Shown here: piece after piece, positions 44,745-56,604 of the stretch
Position numbering within the stretch: position 1 is the stretch's first letter
Layout: the number at the start of each line of letters is the position of its first letter
DNA from: Tipula vernalis
Lineage: Eukaryota; Arthropoda; Insecta; Diptera; Tipulidae
Direction: 5' to 3'
DNA: 64,000 bases
NCBI GenBank assembly: GCA_958295665.1
Contig: OY282558.1
Location: forward strand, 51,529,389-51,593,388
Notes under the pieces: generated by a model
What the model was told of the DNA's origin: nothing
Databases searched by the model: none
Seen by the model: the letters and a program-made list of their open reading frames with translations, nothing else
Program-made: the position numbers and the translations under genes

Positions 44745-45760
44745 AAATACTTGACACCGGTTAGATTGGGTTTGGATCTTTCTTGACGTAGTTTGGTAAT
44801 GTTGGTTTTTGCTCTTAGATCAATGCATACGGCATGAAACCTGGCGAAGCATGTAGAGTAGAATCTCAGGCAAGCATTGCAAATGAGACCCATTTATGCC
44901 AAGTTTGTCTGTCCTGTAAAATGTTGAAGATATTAACCGAGTGTGCGGTGCGATCGTTCCAATTCTCCATATGCTCCATTTTGATTGAGGATGGTACACT
45001 GCTTTGAGGATTCTAGAAACGTTTGCGAAAACTTGTCTCATAAAATGTGTACCTTGGTCAGCTAGAAGTGATTCTGGCGATCTATATTTGCTTATAAAAC
45101 GTTACACAAATGCTCGTGCTATTCTCTCAGTGTCTGGGATCATCTTGCATCGTTAAAATGTATTTGTTGTTGTTATAGCTAGGAGGAAAAACTGATCCGA
45201 CAATATCAAAAAAGATTTTCTGAAAAAGATCTGACGAACTGTCTGTAATTTTCATTTTACATTTCATAAACTGGCCAACTTTATATATCTGACCACATTT
45301 ACATTTTTTAATAAAATTTTAGATTCCAGGAAAACACTGCTAAACGCGATTTTAAATATATCTGTTGGAATCGGCACTTGATAATATCCATAAGCAAGAT
45401 CTAACGTCGAGAAATAATTTGCTTTCTCCAACCGGTTCAATATATCAATTATGTTAGGCAGTGGGTACATTTCGTTTAACGTGATCTCGTTAGGGCGACG
45501 GAAATCCACGATTAATTTTTCATTTATGTACTTGTATATTGCGGAAAAAAATCTTCGCCTAAACTTCCCTGCACATCAATTGGAAAAGTATTTAGAAATA
45601 GCTAATGTCTCAACTTGTTTATTCATTTGACCGAACATTTTAGCAAAAGCTTTAAGTGGCAAAATTTTGATCAATTAAATCCGAATAATTAACAAAATTT
45701 ATTGAAGTCGACAAGCGGCTTGAATTGTTGATCCATTAAGTTATTTTTACTCATGAATAA
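44745..45760 (-). pseudogene. Internally deleted Ty3/gypsy element (gag scrap, reverse transcriptase, integrase)
   Basis: On the minus strand a possible gag start (ATG at 45754, MSKNNLMDQQFKPLVDF) is followed in other frames by FATLKAFAKMFGQMNKQVET near 45650. The reverse transcriptase then begins: VDFRRPNEITLNEMYPLPNI, ANYFSTLDLAYGYYQV (45510-45375), including the motif A Asp in STLDLA. The match then breaks. An integrase zinc-finger-like segment and core follow in broken frames from about 45310 to 44800, including KAVYHPQSKW near 44985. The rest of the reverse transcriptase and all of RNase H are deleted. Several frameshifts and stops occur and no LTR is recognised. The copy differs from the gypsy piece at 12-13 kb. 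Confidence 0.75.
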
Positions 45761-46101
45761 CTAAACAAATTATCTTGCAAGAGAAACCATTAGAACATGA
45801 TAAAATAAAATGAAAAAGCCTTGTGAAAATCACCACGCGCAAACCCAATTTTTGAACGATTTTCAGCTGACTTGTTTTGTTGAAAAGAAATACAAGTTGA
45901 TCACACCTTTAAATTCTGAATAATTCGTAACGTTGCCCAGTAATAATATCTCGATACTTACTCGTCTATGGTATTCAAAATTTATTATACGCCAGATTTT
46001 TCAGATAGATTTAAATCGAACAATCTAGAAACGCCACTTGTTAAGATTTAATTGCAAATGAATCGAAAATGTATTTCACAGGGATCTTAACAGGATTTAA
46101 G
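45761..46101. other. No gene seen
   Basis: Sequence between the gypsy remnant and the satellite. No motif was recognised. Confidence 0.4.
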
Positions 46102-47626
46102 CTTTTAATAAACTTTTAAACTTTTAATAAACTTTTAAACTTTTAATAAACTTTTAAACTTTTAAACTTTTAAACTTTTAAACTTTTAAACTTTTAAACT
46201 TTTAAACTTTTAAACTTTTAAACTTTTAAACTTTTAAACTTTTAAACTTTTAAACTTTTAAACTTTTAAACTTTTAAACTTTTAAACTTTTAAACTTTTA
46301 AACTTTTAACCTTTTAAACTTTTAAACTTTTAAACTTTTAAACATTTAAACTTTTAAACTTTTAAACTTTTAAACTTTTAAACTTTTAAACTTTTAAACT
46401 TTTAAACTTTTAAACTTTTAAACTTTTAAACTTTTAAACTTTTAAACTTTTAAACTTTTAAACTTTTAAACTTTTAAACTTTTAAACTTTTAAACTTTTA
46501 AACTTTTAAACTTTTAAACTTTTAAACTTTTAAACTTTTAAACTTTTAAACTTTTAAACTTTTAATCTTTTAATCTTTTAAACTTTTAAACTTTTAAACT
46601 TTTAAACTTTTAAACTTTTAAACTTTTAAACATTTAAACTTTTAAACTTTTAAATTTTTAAACTTTTAAACTTTTAAACTTTTAAACTTTTAAACTTTTA
46701 AACTTTTAAACTTTTAAACTTTTAAACTTTTAAACTTTTAAACTTTTAAACTTTTAAACTTTTAAACTTTTAAACTTTTAAACTTTTAAACTTTTAAACT
46801 TTTAAACTTTTAAACTTTTAAACTTTTAAACTTTTAAACTTTTAAACTTTTAAACTTTTAAACTTTTAAACTTTTAAACTTTTAAACTTTTAAACTTTTA
46901 AACTTTTAAACTTTTAAACTTTTAAACTTTTAAACTTTTAAACTTTTAAACTTTTAAACTTTTAAACTTTTAAACTTTTAAACTTTTAAACTTTTAAACT
47001 TTTAAACTTTTAAACATTTAAACTTTTAAACTTTTAAACTTTTAAACTTTTAAACTTTTAAACTTTTAAACTTTTAAACTTTTAAACTTTTAAACTTTTA
47101 AACTTTTAAACTTTTAAACTTTTAAACTTTTAAACTTTTAAACTTTTAAACTTTTAAACTTTTAAACTTTTAAACTTTTAAACTGTTAAACTTTTAAACT
47201 TTTAAACTTTTAAACTTTTAAACTTTTAAACTTTTAAACTTTTAAACTTTTAAACTTTTAAACTTTTAAACTTTTAAACTTTTAAACTTTTAAACTTTTA
47301 AACTTTTAAACTTTTAAACTTTTAAACTTTTAAACTTTTAAACTTTTAAACTTTTAAACTTTTAAACTTTTAAACTTTTAAACTTTTAAACTTTTAAACT
47401 TTTAAACTTTTAAACTTTTAAACTTTTAAACTTTTAAACTTTTAAACTTTTAAACTTTTAAACTTTTAAACTTTTAAACTTTTAAACTTTTAAACTTTTA
47501 AACTTTTAAACTTTTAAACTTTTAAACTTTTAAACTTTTAAACTTTTAAACTTTTAAACTTTTAAACTTTTAAACTTTTAAACTTTTAAACTTTTAAATT
47601 TTTAAACTTTTAAATTTTTTTTTAAA
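46102..47626. repeat. (CTTTTAAA)n satellite, about 1.5 kb
   Basis: An 8 bp unit CTTTTAAA is repeated roughly 190 times with high uniformity. The left edge (46102-46150) carries the longer variant 'cttttaataaa'. Rare variants are 'cttttaac' near 46305, 'acatttaa' near 46343, 46630 and 47014, 'cttttaat' near 46562-46580, 'aaattttt' near 46653 and 47598, and 'actgttaa' near 47184. The strand composition has no G except at single variant positions. No transposon end adjoins it directly. Confidence 0.97.
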
Positions 47627-48417
47627 CTCAGTAATTATACAACAAAATCAATACCCACATATACATATGAATAAATAGCATAGAACTGCAAAGTATAGCA
47701 TAGAAATGACTTGGTGGAAAGAAATTTTTTCTCAGTCGGTTTCCCTCAAAACTGCGATATTTGCTTAAAAAAATCGCGTTACTGTATGATAATTACCTCC
47801 AGGGTTCCCCTCTCTCTCTTGGGAAAACTGGCGCTTAATAAATGTGATTTTAGATTTATTAATCCTAAGTCACACGAGTGTTTATTATCATATCATTTTT
47901 GAGTAAAATGTTAGATGTTCCTGAAGAAATCACAAATTTCCGATTACTGGCTTCAGTCAATCAGGATTTTGTTTATAGTATAAGGTGAGATGATAGAAAT
48001 TATGAAAATCGAGTTGACGGTGAGAACGTTGTAATTGCTCTTAAAACTGACATTAACTTCATCCTAGTTATGTATGTTAGCTTCACAATAAATGAACGTC
48101 ACATCTTAGATAGACAGAATGCTAATTTTATTGACTTGATTAGATCGACAGATCTGAATAAAATCAACTACAACATTTTCTTCGCCGGCTTTTGGATTTA
48201 GTATCTACGTCGAATAATTCTGATAAATTGTAACTTCTTCAGATAAACATCATCATTAAAAATTCAGAAACTTTCAAAAAACGCAGTTCTTTTTATAGTC
48301 ATACCAGATATTGCAGACGATTTTGTGTCAATGCAGGCGGAATAAGAAGACTGGAAAACTGCTTATGGTTGCTTTTTTTTATTGGATTTTTGAATGCAAT
48401 GCTTTGAAAATCTGCGC
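47627..48417. other. No gene seen
   Basis: Between the satellite and the inverted-end element. A 63-codon frame at 47711-47902 has no domain. Confidence 0.35.
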
Positions 48418-48589
48418 AGTACACGGAAAAAAAAAATTTCTAATATAAAGAAAAAAACGGATTAAATACTTTCTGCAAATACCCATTAAAAAAAATTACA
48501 TTTGAATAAAACTAAAAATATTATTTCTCTTAATTTTTCATTTAGGGGCGATAATCTAAGCAAGTTCGACATTGAAATAACAAAAATTC

Positions 48590-49560
48590 GAACCATTGGC
48601 TTCGGGACATCGAAAGTAAGTTAAAAAGTTAAATACCGCTCTAAAAGTTGAATGTGGCCTTCACAGGAATTGCGTCGATTTTGCTACCGAATGGACGACT
48701 GCACATAAGACCTTTGGACTCAAAGTACCATTGAGAACTGAATCGGTCTCAAAGATAAAACCGAGATCAGTTAGAGCAGCCGAAATTTTTAATGGATAAA
48801 GCGCCAATCCTACCAAAATATGGACTGGACAATATGAATCAACTATTGCGCAAAACTGCAAATTCTGGGAGGTGATTTTCGTCAATGCTTCCCTCTTCAA
48901 CCACGAATCGAAATATACTAGCGCCACTAAATAAAGACGTAGGTAAGATCAATGACGAAATTATCGACCAACTGACTGGATATTCCAAAGTATATAAAAG
49001 CTTTGATTCAGTCAAAGATCAGCCAGATGGGGCGCTCCAATTCACGTCTGAATTTTTCAACTCCATCGAAATTGCCGATTTGCCACCACATGAATTGCAA
49101 TTAAAAACGAATACAATCATCTTGCTACTGCGCAGATGCTTCGGAAGGTCTATGCAATGGAACGCGATTAATTGTAACCGAGCTATGCAATAATATCATT
49201 AAAGCAAATATCATCACTGGTGAACAATCTGGCCGACAAGTACATGTACCAAGATTAACACTAGACTTCAGCAAATGCCAACTTGGATGTACAATGCAAA
49301 GACATTAATTTCCCATTGGACCAGCGTTTGCAATGGCCGTGCGCAAAGCTCAAAGCCAAACTTTCGAATTTATAGCCGTTGACCTTCGGGTACCTCTCAG
49401 TATTCATGCATGGAATTATTGGTTATATGTCGCTTTTTCACGAGTGAAGAGGCGAGGTAGTTTAAAGGTCGAGCTACCACCACATAATCCACAGCACACC
49501 CATATGATGTTCTGGAACAAGTACTCTGGGAAAAGTACTAAACCCGAACCAGAATAAGAA
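48590..49560 (+). pseudogene. Helitron Rep/helicase remnant (helicase C-terminal half)
   Basis: Plus-strand blocks in shifting frames match the PIF1-like helicase of Helitrons. GIASILLPNGR lies near 48668, the region just after the Walker A loop. GDFRQCFPLQPR lies near 48875. DLPPHELQLKTNTIILLLR (49076-49130) and LCNGTRLIV near 49150 follow in another frame. FPIGPAFAMAVRKAQSQTFE lies near 49312-49370, and LYVAFSRVKRRGSLKV (motif VI region) near 49425. The part between the GIASILLPNGR block and GDFRQ is mostly lost. The Walker A, Rep (HUH nuclease) and zinc finger parts are absent. A clear Helitron 3' hairpin with CTRR end was not found. It is non-functional. Confidence 0.8.
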
Positions 49561-50039
49561 ATTCTATAATGTTAAATTTCAGATTTTGGAGGAGACAGTT
49601 GAAGTGGAGTCAAAACTTAACAATAATTGACTGTTTTGTCCTGTGTGATCAGTCAAATTCGTAGTACCAGTTATGGTAATTTTAGAAGGAATGAAATCCA
49701 ACATCACCCTCAACCAGCCCGTGGACTTCAGCTATATTCTTATCCACTCCAGTACACTCTATTGTGAAGGAGCCTATGTGCAAATTTAAACCTGCGTAAG
49801 CATGGAACAAATTTTGTTTAATGGACAAAATTTAAAAGGTTTTTATGCCTATTGGAAGCCATGATTTGAATTAATTTGCTTCCAAATGTGCTTTTCTTCA
49901 TAATCAATAATTATAAAAGTAATAAATAAATAATAAACTAAATAAATAAATTAAATATTAATTTAAGTGTTTAACAATCACACAAGAATAGGATCGAGTC
50001 ATATTTAAAGAAATCCCTTACAAGCATTTTTTAAATTGG

Positions 50040-50600
50040 AAAATTAATTTCTAGAAAGAATTTCATGTCAATCAGTGAAGTACTCCAGTTAGTTCCAATT
50101 TTTAGAAGCAGATCCGAAATTCATAAGGAAATCAAGTTTTAATAATAGAAACAAAACAAAACAAGCCAGTTAGTTTCCAAAACTATATTTGGAACTCATA
50201 TTGGAAGTCAATTTACATTATACAAATCAAAGTTTCATAAATTAGTAATTTTTTAAAAAAATATCAGGACTTCATGTTAAAATATCATTTTCATCAAACA
50301 CACCGTGTTTCATCTCAATCGGAATGGCGAAATTCCATTAAAACTGGAAATATTCTAGAGCCACACCCGGAACTCATTTTGACATCTCATTTTTATCTTA
50401 CAAACCGAGTCTTATCCAAATCTGTTGAAAAATGGCTTAGTTTCATTCAAATTGGGCATTTTCCAGAACCACATTTGAAACTCATATTGAAATCCCGTTT
50501 TCATCGTACAAACCGATTTTTATCCTAATCGATTAAGAAATGACTAAGTTCCATTCAAACTGGCCATTTTCCAGATCCCATTAGACTATTTTGCAGAAAA
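50040..50600 (-). repeat. ~110 bp minisatellite family, block C (inverted relative to A and B)
   Basis: On the plus strand 'aaactcatattgaaatcccg', 'cgtacaaaccgatttttatc' and 'ggccattttccaga' recur at about 110-113 bp spacing (for example 'ctagagccacacccggaact' at 50354, 'ccagaaccacatttgaaact' at 50463 and 'ccagatccca' at 50572). Read on the minus strand the unit is 'ggaacttagtcatttcttaa', 'gatgaaaacgggatt' and 'ggttctggaaaatg', which is the unit of blocks A and B. Confidence 0.7.
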
Positions 50601-51059
50601 ATCTAAGCCAAGCCGCACTGGAAGACACATTAAATGAATTTTCCTGAAAGCAAGACTGGTGGCAATCGCTTCCTGGCACTCGAAAACCCCCTCACAGCAG
50701 TTACAGTTGCAAGAAACTGAATCTCAGATTACAATTAAGCAACCAATTTTAACTCAAGAAATTTTTTATCATTGCAAGAAACACAAATCTTAAATGAAGA
50801 AAAACTCGATAGAAATAAGAAAATTAGCATTTACATCAAGAAAAAGTACATTTTCTTCAATTAAAAATCCGTTTTCTTCATAACAGCAAGTCTAGTTTTT
50901 TCCGTGTAGACTGAATTTTTGAAAGCAAATCCTTATAAAGCTTAAAATTAATATTTCATACTCGTATCAAATCTAAAGCTGTTAACTATTCATCGTTGGT
51001 GGTTAGGTTAGGTTTGGGTGGCGGTCCACAGGAGTTCGTTGGTGGTTACTATGGTTTAA
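50601..51059. other. No gene seen; subterminal pyrimidine/purine tracts
   Basis: 50760-50890 is made of 'caagaaac', 'aagaaaaa' and 'ttttcttcaa' tracts that lead into the inverted end at 50895. 51000-51060 is unremarkable. Confidence 0.35.
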
Positions 51060-51510
51060 ATTCATTATTGAACAATGTTGATTCGATTTAGTTTTGTGAT
51101 AAGTGTGATTTGGATAATACCGTTGACTACCACATCATTATTAAATATTATGAATAATGGGACACCCAAATTAATTCCTTGCGGAACACCCGATATCACG
51201 TTTATTAATCAGGACCTGATATTATCAATCACAACTGTTTTAGTTTTAGATTCTAAGTATGACTTGATCCACCTACCAAATACAGTCCAATAACTCGAAT
51301 TTGTTTAAAAGGAACCCATGAGAGGAAACAGTTTTGGTAAAAATACGTATAGTTCGACAATTCCTTGTATCACTACGAGAATCTAACTTAGATATTGGTA
51401 TAATTATTGAACATTTCCAATTATTTGGCAAGTAACAAAGTTCAATACTTTTATTAAATATAATAAAGATAGGACGAGCAATAGCTTGGACTGTCATCTT
51501 AAGAACCAAA
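51060..51510 (-). pseudogene. Non-LTR retrotransposon reverse transcriptase fragment
   Basis: The minus-strand frame 51509-51276 reads IFNKSIELCYLPNNWKCSII, then IPISKLDSRSDTRNCRTIRI, the fingers block ('NYRPISI' altered to NCRTIRI). After a deletion, in another frame, WIKSYLESKTKTVVIDNIRS (about 51275-51215), a stop, and ISGVPQGINLGVPLFIIFNN (about 51205-51145) follow. The latter is the VPQGS.LGPLLF motif B, altered. Motif A and the YADD box are missing. It resembles CR1/Jockey-group elements and differs in sequence from the LINE at 7.6-8.4 kb. Confidence 0.75.
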
Positions 51511-54500
51511 ATACGTTTCGAAATCCACTAGTCAGTCAAATTAATTGGTCTTTAGTCCACAGCAAATAAAACCAGTTAAACGAGCTTAATAAAACTGGAA
51601 AGAGCAGATCAGATGTTACACCAAGTTATGTGTGTTTAGCGAAATCGAATTAACTAATAAACGCTGTGCTCTATGTGAGATGATTATTCAACCCAAGACA
51701 CTCTAAAAAATTTGAAATTTTAATTATTTAGATGATAAAATATATTAGTTTATAATAAATGTTAAACATTTTCGCTCTCTATACAGTTGAATTTTCCCTT
51801 GTGAAAATAAATCATTTCATATTTTCTGACTATATAATATTCGTATTTATATTTACAACCCCCTACATAATATAAACAGCCGAAACATGTCTAGCTGTCA
51901 GTCAGACTCTATACCAAACCAAAGCATAACGTTGAGATATTCTTCAAAAATTCTGTATATTATGCATGTTTATACACAAATATGCGTCACTCAAAACAAA
52001 TCTAAAATTTTTACAAAGTTCTGTCTCTCTCCGCCTCGTGTATACCTGCTCAAAAATATTCCCTAATGAATATTACCAAAGCTTAGTTGTCATTATCACA
52101 AAAAAATTCATTATTTATGGAGATAATCATTGTCATTAAAAAATAAAAACTTTTTCACATCCTCTTGAAATTTTTCAAACTTTTTTCCTTTTTTTTGTTT
52201 TGGGCTTCATTCAATCATTATTAATTAAATTTGTTGTTTCCTAAGCTTTTACACAAGATAGACAAAATAAGCGCACACAATACAGTAAAAAGCACGAAAG
52301 AAAATTAGTTTTATTTTTATTGTCATTAAGACACAAAAAAAAAAGTTTAATTTCGTAATAATCATAAAAATCATCATTATCTCATTGGCGACAATTGAAA
52401 AGTGTCCTTCGCATTTTACAAACAATCTCAACCTTACACAATTTATTTGCCCGTCTTACACAATCCATTACGCACATTTATTCCACATTGTGTTGCGTCG
52501 TTCCCAAAAGTGACATAAACAGACGAGAGCTTTTCAAGCTACATACGCAAAAAAAAGGGAAAAGCTTTCTAAACGTTTTTTTTTATCGAATTCACTAAAA
52601 ATCGATTTTTTTGCCTATCCTGGGAATCAAAATATATTAAAAAACCCAAAAAAAAAAAATGTTGTTACGTATATTGTTTCGTATCCTCCTAACAAAAATA
52701 TAAAATAGACGGATAGATTTTTTGATATACATACATATATACCTACATTTGTATTCCAAAATCTCCCCCCAAAAAAAAAATTGTAACAAACAATAGAAAA
52801 TATAATGAAACAAAAAAAAAATCCACCACCTTATACACAGTATACATACATATCCGTTATGTACAGTGAATAATAAAATATGGAAAAATATTTTCAAGTG
52901 AGGGCGAAATGGGGGGGTGGAACATATATACTTCGTTTTTTGTTTTGAGCAACACAACACAAAATACATTTTCACAAAAGTACAAGTTACATTATTAAGT
53001 TACAAATTCAAAGTTTTGGTTATTGTAAAAAATGCATGATGATTTTTCAAGTTGGTTTCATTTCAAAAATTTCTTTTCGTATACACACGATTTTATTTGT
53101 TAAGGGATGGATCTTTTAAAAAAATAAAAGTAAAAAATGTTTTTAAAGTTTTTTTTTTTCCAAAAAGATAAAAGTACAACAAAAAACTTTTATTATTTTA
53201 TTTATTTATTTTCGGTTTAAAATTAAATAATAAAATAAAATTAAGGGAAAGTTTTACCGTAGTATATAGACGTTGCGCATAGATAGATAGGAAAATTTGT
53301 TCTCAAATTTCTACTAACACATACATACAAGGGAAAATGAAATATTTACAGGAAAATTAATGCAAAGTAATAAAGTGGTTTGTGTTATTTAAAATTAAAT
53401 TTGTATTTGTTTTAATTTTAAGCATATCCCATGTACATATTTATCTAGCTTTAATTCCATAATAGAAGATGACGACGAATGAAACATTTTTTTGTTTTTT
53501 TTTTGAGGAGAAAATCATTAATTAAGGGTTCACCTCAATTTGTATGGAATAGGAAAATTTTTCGTCATAAATAAATAAATAGGATATACTCGTACATATA
53601 TAAGCTTATATTAATTTTTAATTCAATAATAATATTAAAAATAAAAAGTAAATATTTTAATACTATACGTATGAATGTTTAATGTAAGAAGGGTTGGTTT
53701 TTGGCGTGCGGTAATAAATGCAGTGTAATGTTTTTAAATATATACAAGAGCTTTTGGATTTTAGGGAAATATACGCGTGGTTAATTAGCATATGTTAATT
53801 CGGTTTCCATTTCACAGAATGACGTTTCACATTGGAAGTCATGCAGTGAAATTGATTATGGTTTATAGTGGAGTCGTTTTAAGTAATTTGACCTAATCTG
53901 TATTTATGCTTTTTAGTGGAATCATTTTAAGAAATTTAACTTAGCATATTCGTTAATAATGCTTTTCTGATGAAAATCTTAATGTTTCAGACGCCACCTT
54001 TGAATATGGCGGTCGATTTTGTATAAAACTTTTGTTATAAACCTTAGTATTGGGCATATTTGGTTTGAGCAACCTTTAACAATTTGAGAGAAAATTGTTT
54101 TGTGCATCAACAACTGCTTCATTTACTGCTAATTTGAAAGGTAGATTTTGTTTATATCGCTAGAATCTTTCGAAAAATTAGAGTATTTTGTGAACCTTTA
54201 ATTTCAGCTCTAAAATGGTAAGAATCTAACGCTAAATAATTTAAGGTTAATTTTAAACCTTATAATTTAGTTAATTTGTACCTAATATCAAACAATGGGC
54301 TTGTAAAAGTGAGTAAATTTAACAGTTTATTTTAAGTCATTTTAAAACCATTTTTTAACTGTTTGGTTGAAATTTACCCAACTTTTGTTGTTTACCCAAC
54401 CCTACCATCGTTTTTCTTTATCCGGTTTCGGGGTACTCGAATCTCGTTTTCTTCTTAAAGTTGGTTATAATTATTTTATCGGATTGGTGAATAAACCTTA

Positions 54501-56399
54501 TTTAAGCTATTACAATAAGATCAAAATTTGGTTGCTAGTGACAAATGTTCTGATCAACAATGGCTTCGATTATTTGTAGTTTTCTGCCCTTTCGTGATTG
54601 TCCTTCATCAAAGACTGTCACGAATTTATCTTTCTATGACACTTTCTTTACAGAATCGAACCTTTCTTGTAGTTTACTTCCGTAATAAACGGTTTGTCAG
54701 TGTACTAAAGGAGTAAGGTTTAATAAATATGTGCTTTGTAAGCGCAGATAATTTTCTAGTTGAAATATTCAGATTATAGTCTTTGTAAGAAATATTCAGT
54801 TCGTATTAAAGATGCTGATTTGGGGTTAGTATATCATCGCTTTAGGATATTTTAGATGTTAAGTTCTTTTTAAACTAAAACACAATGATGGCGTTCAGAC
54901 AGTTGAATACATTTTTTATTTCATAACATTTGTATTATTTCCGTTTAAATTCTTTTCATTACTAAACTTTAAAATTTCTTTGGATTTTTCAAAAAAAAAA
55001 AATTCTAGATACAAAATTTCCATATGTACACATATACGAATAAATACTATGTACATACTTAAACACCGCATAGACTATCAGAAGCTTTGAAATTAATATT
55101 CGGAAATTTGTATTAGGTTTTTTAGCATTATGGTTGAAATTCAAAAATATGTGTGTTAAATTAAATCTTAAATCACATTTGACACACATATTGTTAGTTC
55201 AATGAAATAATTAATTGAATTGAATTACTATCTGTAAATTATTAAATGTTTGTGTGAAAAATGTGAATCGAATTGATTTTTTATAGTGAATCAACGTAAG
55301 AAATTTGATAGTTGATTGGTGCGCACGAATGACAAGAAATATTTAATGGGGGTCTTCTTTTCTGATGGGGCGCACTACGTTGAGTTTTTCGGGAATTTTT
55401 TGGAAAATTGTTATTTTCGGTAATACGGTAGTATTCCATTAAATAATGAAAACCTAAACAATCTGGCTATCCAGATTATTTAACGTAAATTGAAGGCGAT
55501 TATCCCCGGAAAATGTTCTTCAAATCTTGCCCTTAGATTGGAGGGGTTTGTGATTTTAATCAATTGCTTTAACGGTTAGTTCACTTTTCATTTTCTCCAC
55601 TTAAACTGCCAACTCGATCATCGATTTCTCATTCAATAATCAGCATCGATAATGGTCTTCAAAGTTCTTCAAAATGTTGAAAAGGGTTGCCTTATTGCTA
55701 CCAAACGTGAAATTTGTTTAGTTTTCCTCTCAATATCTAAATGCTTGTAAAGCCACATCTGCAAAAATTGGTGCTACATTTAAAATAATACGATCCATCG
55801 AGAGATTAGCTCAATGATTTACTCAATCGTATCGATCGTATTTAACTGGCTAGATCGTCGTTAAACATTTCCCCCAAAACTATTCGTTGATATTTTAAAA
55901 ATAATATTGATAAAGCTTTAAAATGGTTAGTGCTTGGGAAATTTTATTTAAAAAATTATTCATTTGGCTTAAAAATTCGATATTCTTAAAATTATGTTCA
56001 AAATACTGGTAATTCTGAAAGCTTTAATCAAAAACTACAATTCTTATCGTTATTCTTTAAATTCTTGGTGTAATATAAATTTGAAATCTTGGAACCTTAA
56101 AATTCTTAAAATTTTTTCTGAAAATCATAAAATTCAAATAAAATACTCCTTAAAATTTCCAAATTTTGGAAATTTGTAAAAGGCTGCCACTTTTACTTAA
56201 ATAATTGCAAAAATTCTTAGAAATCTTATATTTCTCAGAATCTTGAAATAATTCTGAATTTTTAGATTATTTAAAAAATAGTAACTGTTAAAATGGTTTT
56301 AAAATTGAAAATTTTTAATGTCAGATTTTTATGTTATTTTTCCGTTAAGAAATTATTAAAACTAAAATTTTTTACGAAGGGAGAAAGAAATTATCGAGA
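51511..56399. other. AT-rich stretch without recognisable gene
   Basis: Several minus-strand frames up to 112 codons (52975-52637) have no motif and fit chance. Fly-like microsatellites ('acatacatatatacctacat' near 52730) and long A or T runs are common from 52100 to 53600. 56000-56360 is especially rich in 'aaattcttaaaatttt' phrases. Confidence 0.4.
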
Positions 56400-56575
56400 A
56401 ATTTTGCCAGTTTCAGTTTCGATCTGAGTGAGAATAACGAAAAATTTAATTTTTTTACCAGTCAATCTCATCAGGCTATAGCGACTGAAAATGCTAATTA
56501 CACTTTAGATTACTTTCTATATATAGAAAACAAACGCGTAGTTAAGTATTAGCGAATTATACGTAAACACACATA
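56400..56575. mobile_element. Foldback element, copy 3 (decayed left arm)
   Basis: In order: 'gtttcgatctga', 'tcaatctcatcaggctatag', 'cgactgaaaatgctaattac' and 'tattagcgaattatacgtaa'. These parallel the arm at 41575-41715 ('gtttcgaactga', 'tcaatcttctcattaggccg', 'cgactggactgattatacca', 'tactagcgaatcatactaat'). It ends about 30 bp before the piggyBac-like transposase remnant begins. Confidence 0.5.
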
Positions 56576-56604
56576 TTAAACTCTTTAATTAAATAATATC
56601 TATT

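Larger units (their letters stand above)
48418..50906. mobile_element. Possible composite element with ACACGGAAAAAA inverted ends
   Basis: The left end 'acacggaaaaaa' (48419-48430) is inverted at the right as 'ttttttccgtgt' (50895-50906). Similarity continues weakly inward: 'aaagaaaaaaacggattaaa' near 48449 on the left, against the complement of 'aaaaatccgttttcttcata' near 50863-50882. The interior holds a Helitron helicase remnant and a ~110 bp minisatellite block. No target duplication was seen, and no transposase accounts for the ends. The inverted ends could be those of an element that captured the rest, or two separate copies of a short repeat. Confidence 0.4.

Noticed and set aside
46102..47626. 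CRISPR-like or telomeric array
   Set aside because: It is a pure 8 bp tandem repeat with no spacers. The unit is not a known insect telomere repeat (TTAGG) and the flanks are internal chromosomal sequence.
48418..50906. A Maverick/Polinton-type giant element
   Set aside because: Only the inverted ends suggest it. There is no polymerase B, integrase or capsid-like sequence, and 2.5 kb is far too short.
52637..52975. 112-codon minus-strand frame
   Set aside because: Phe-rich runs arise from poly(A)/poly(T) tracts and no domain is visible.
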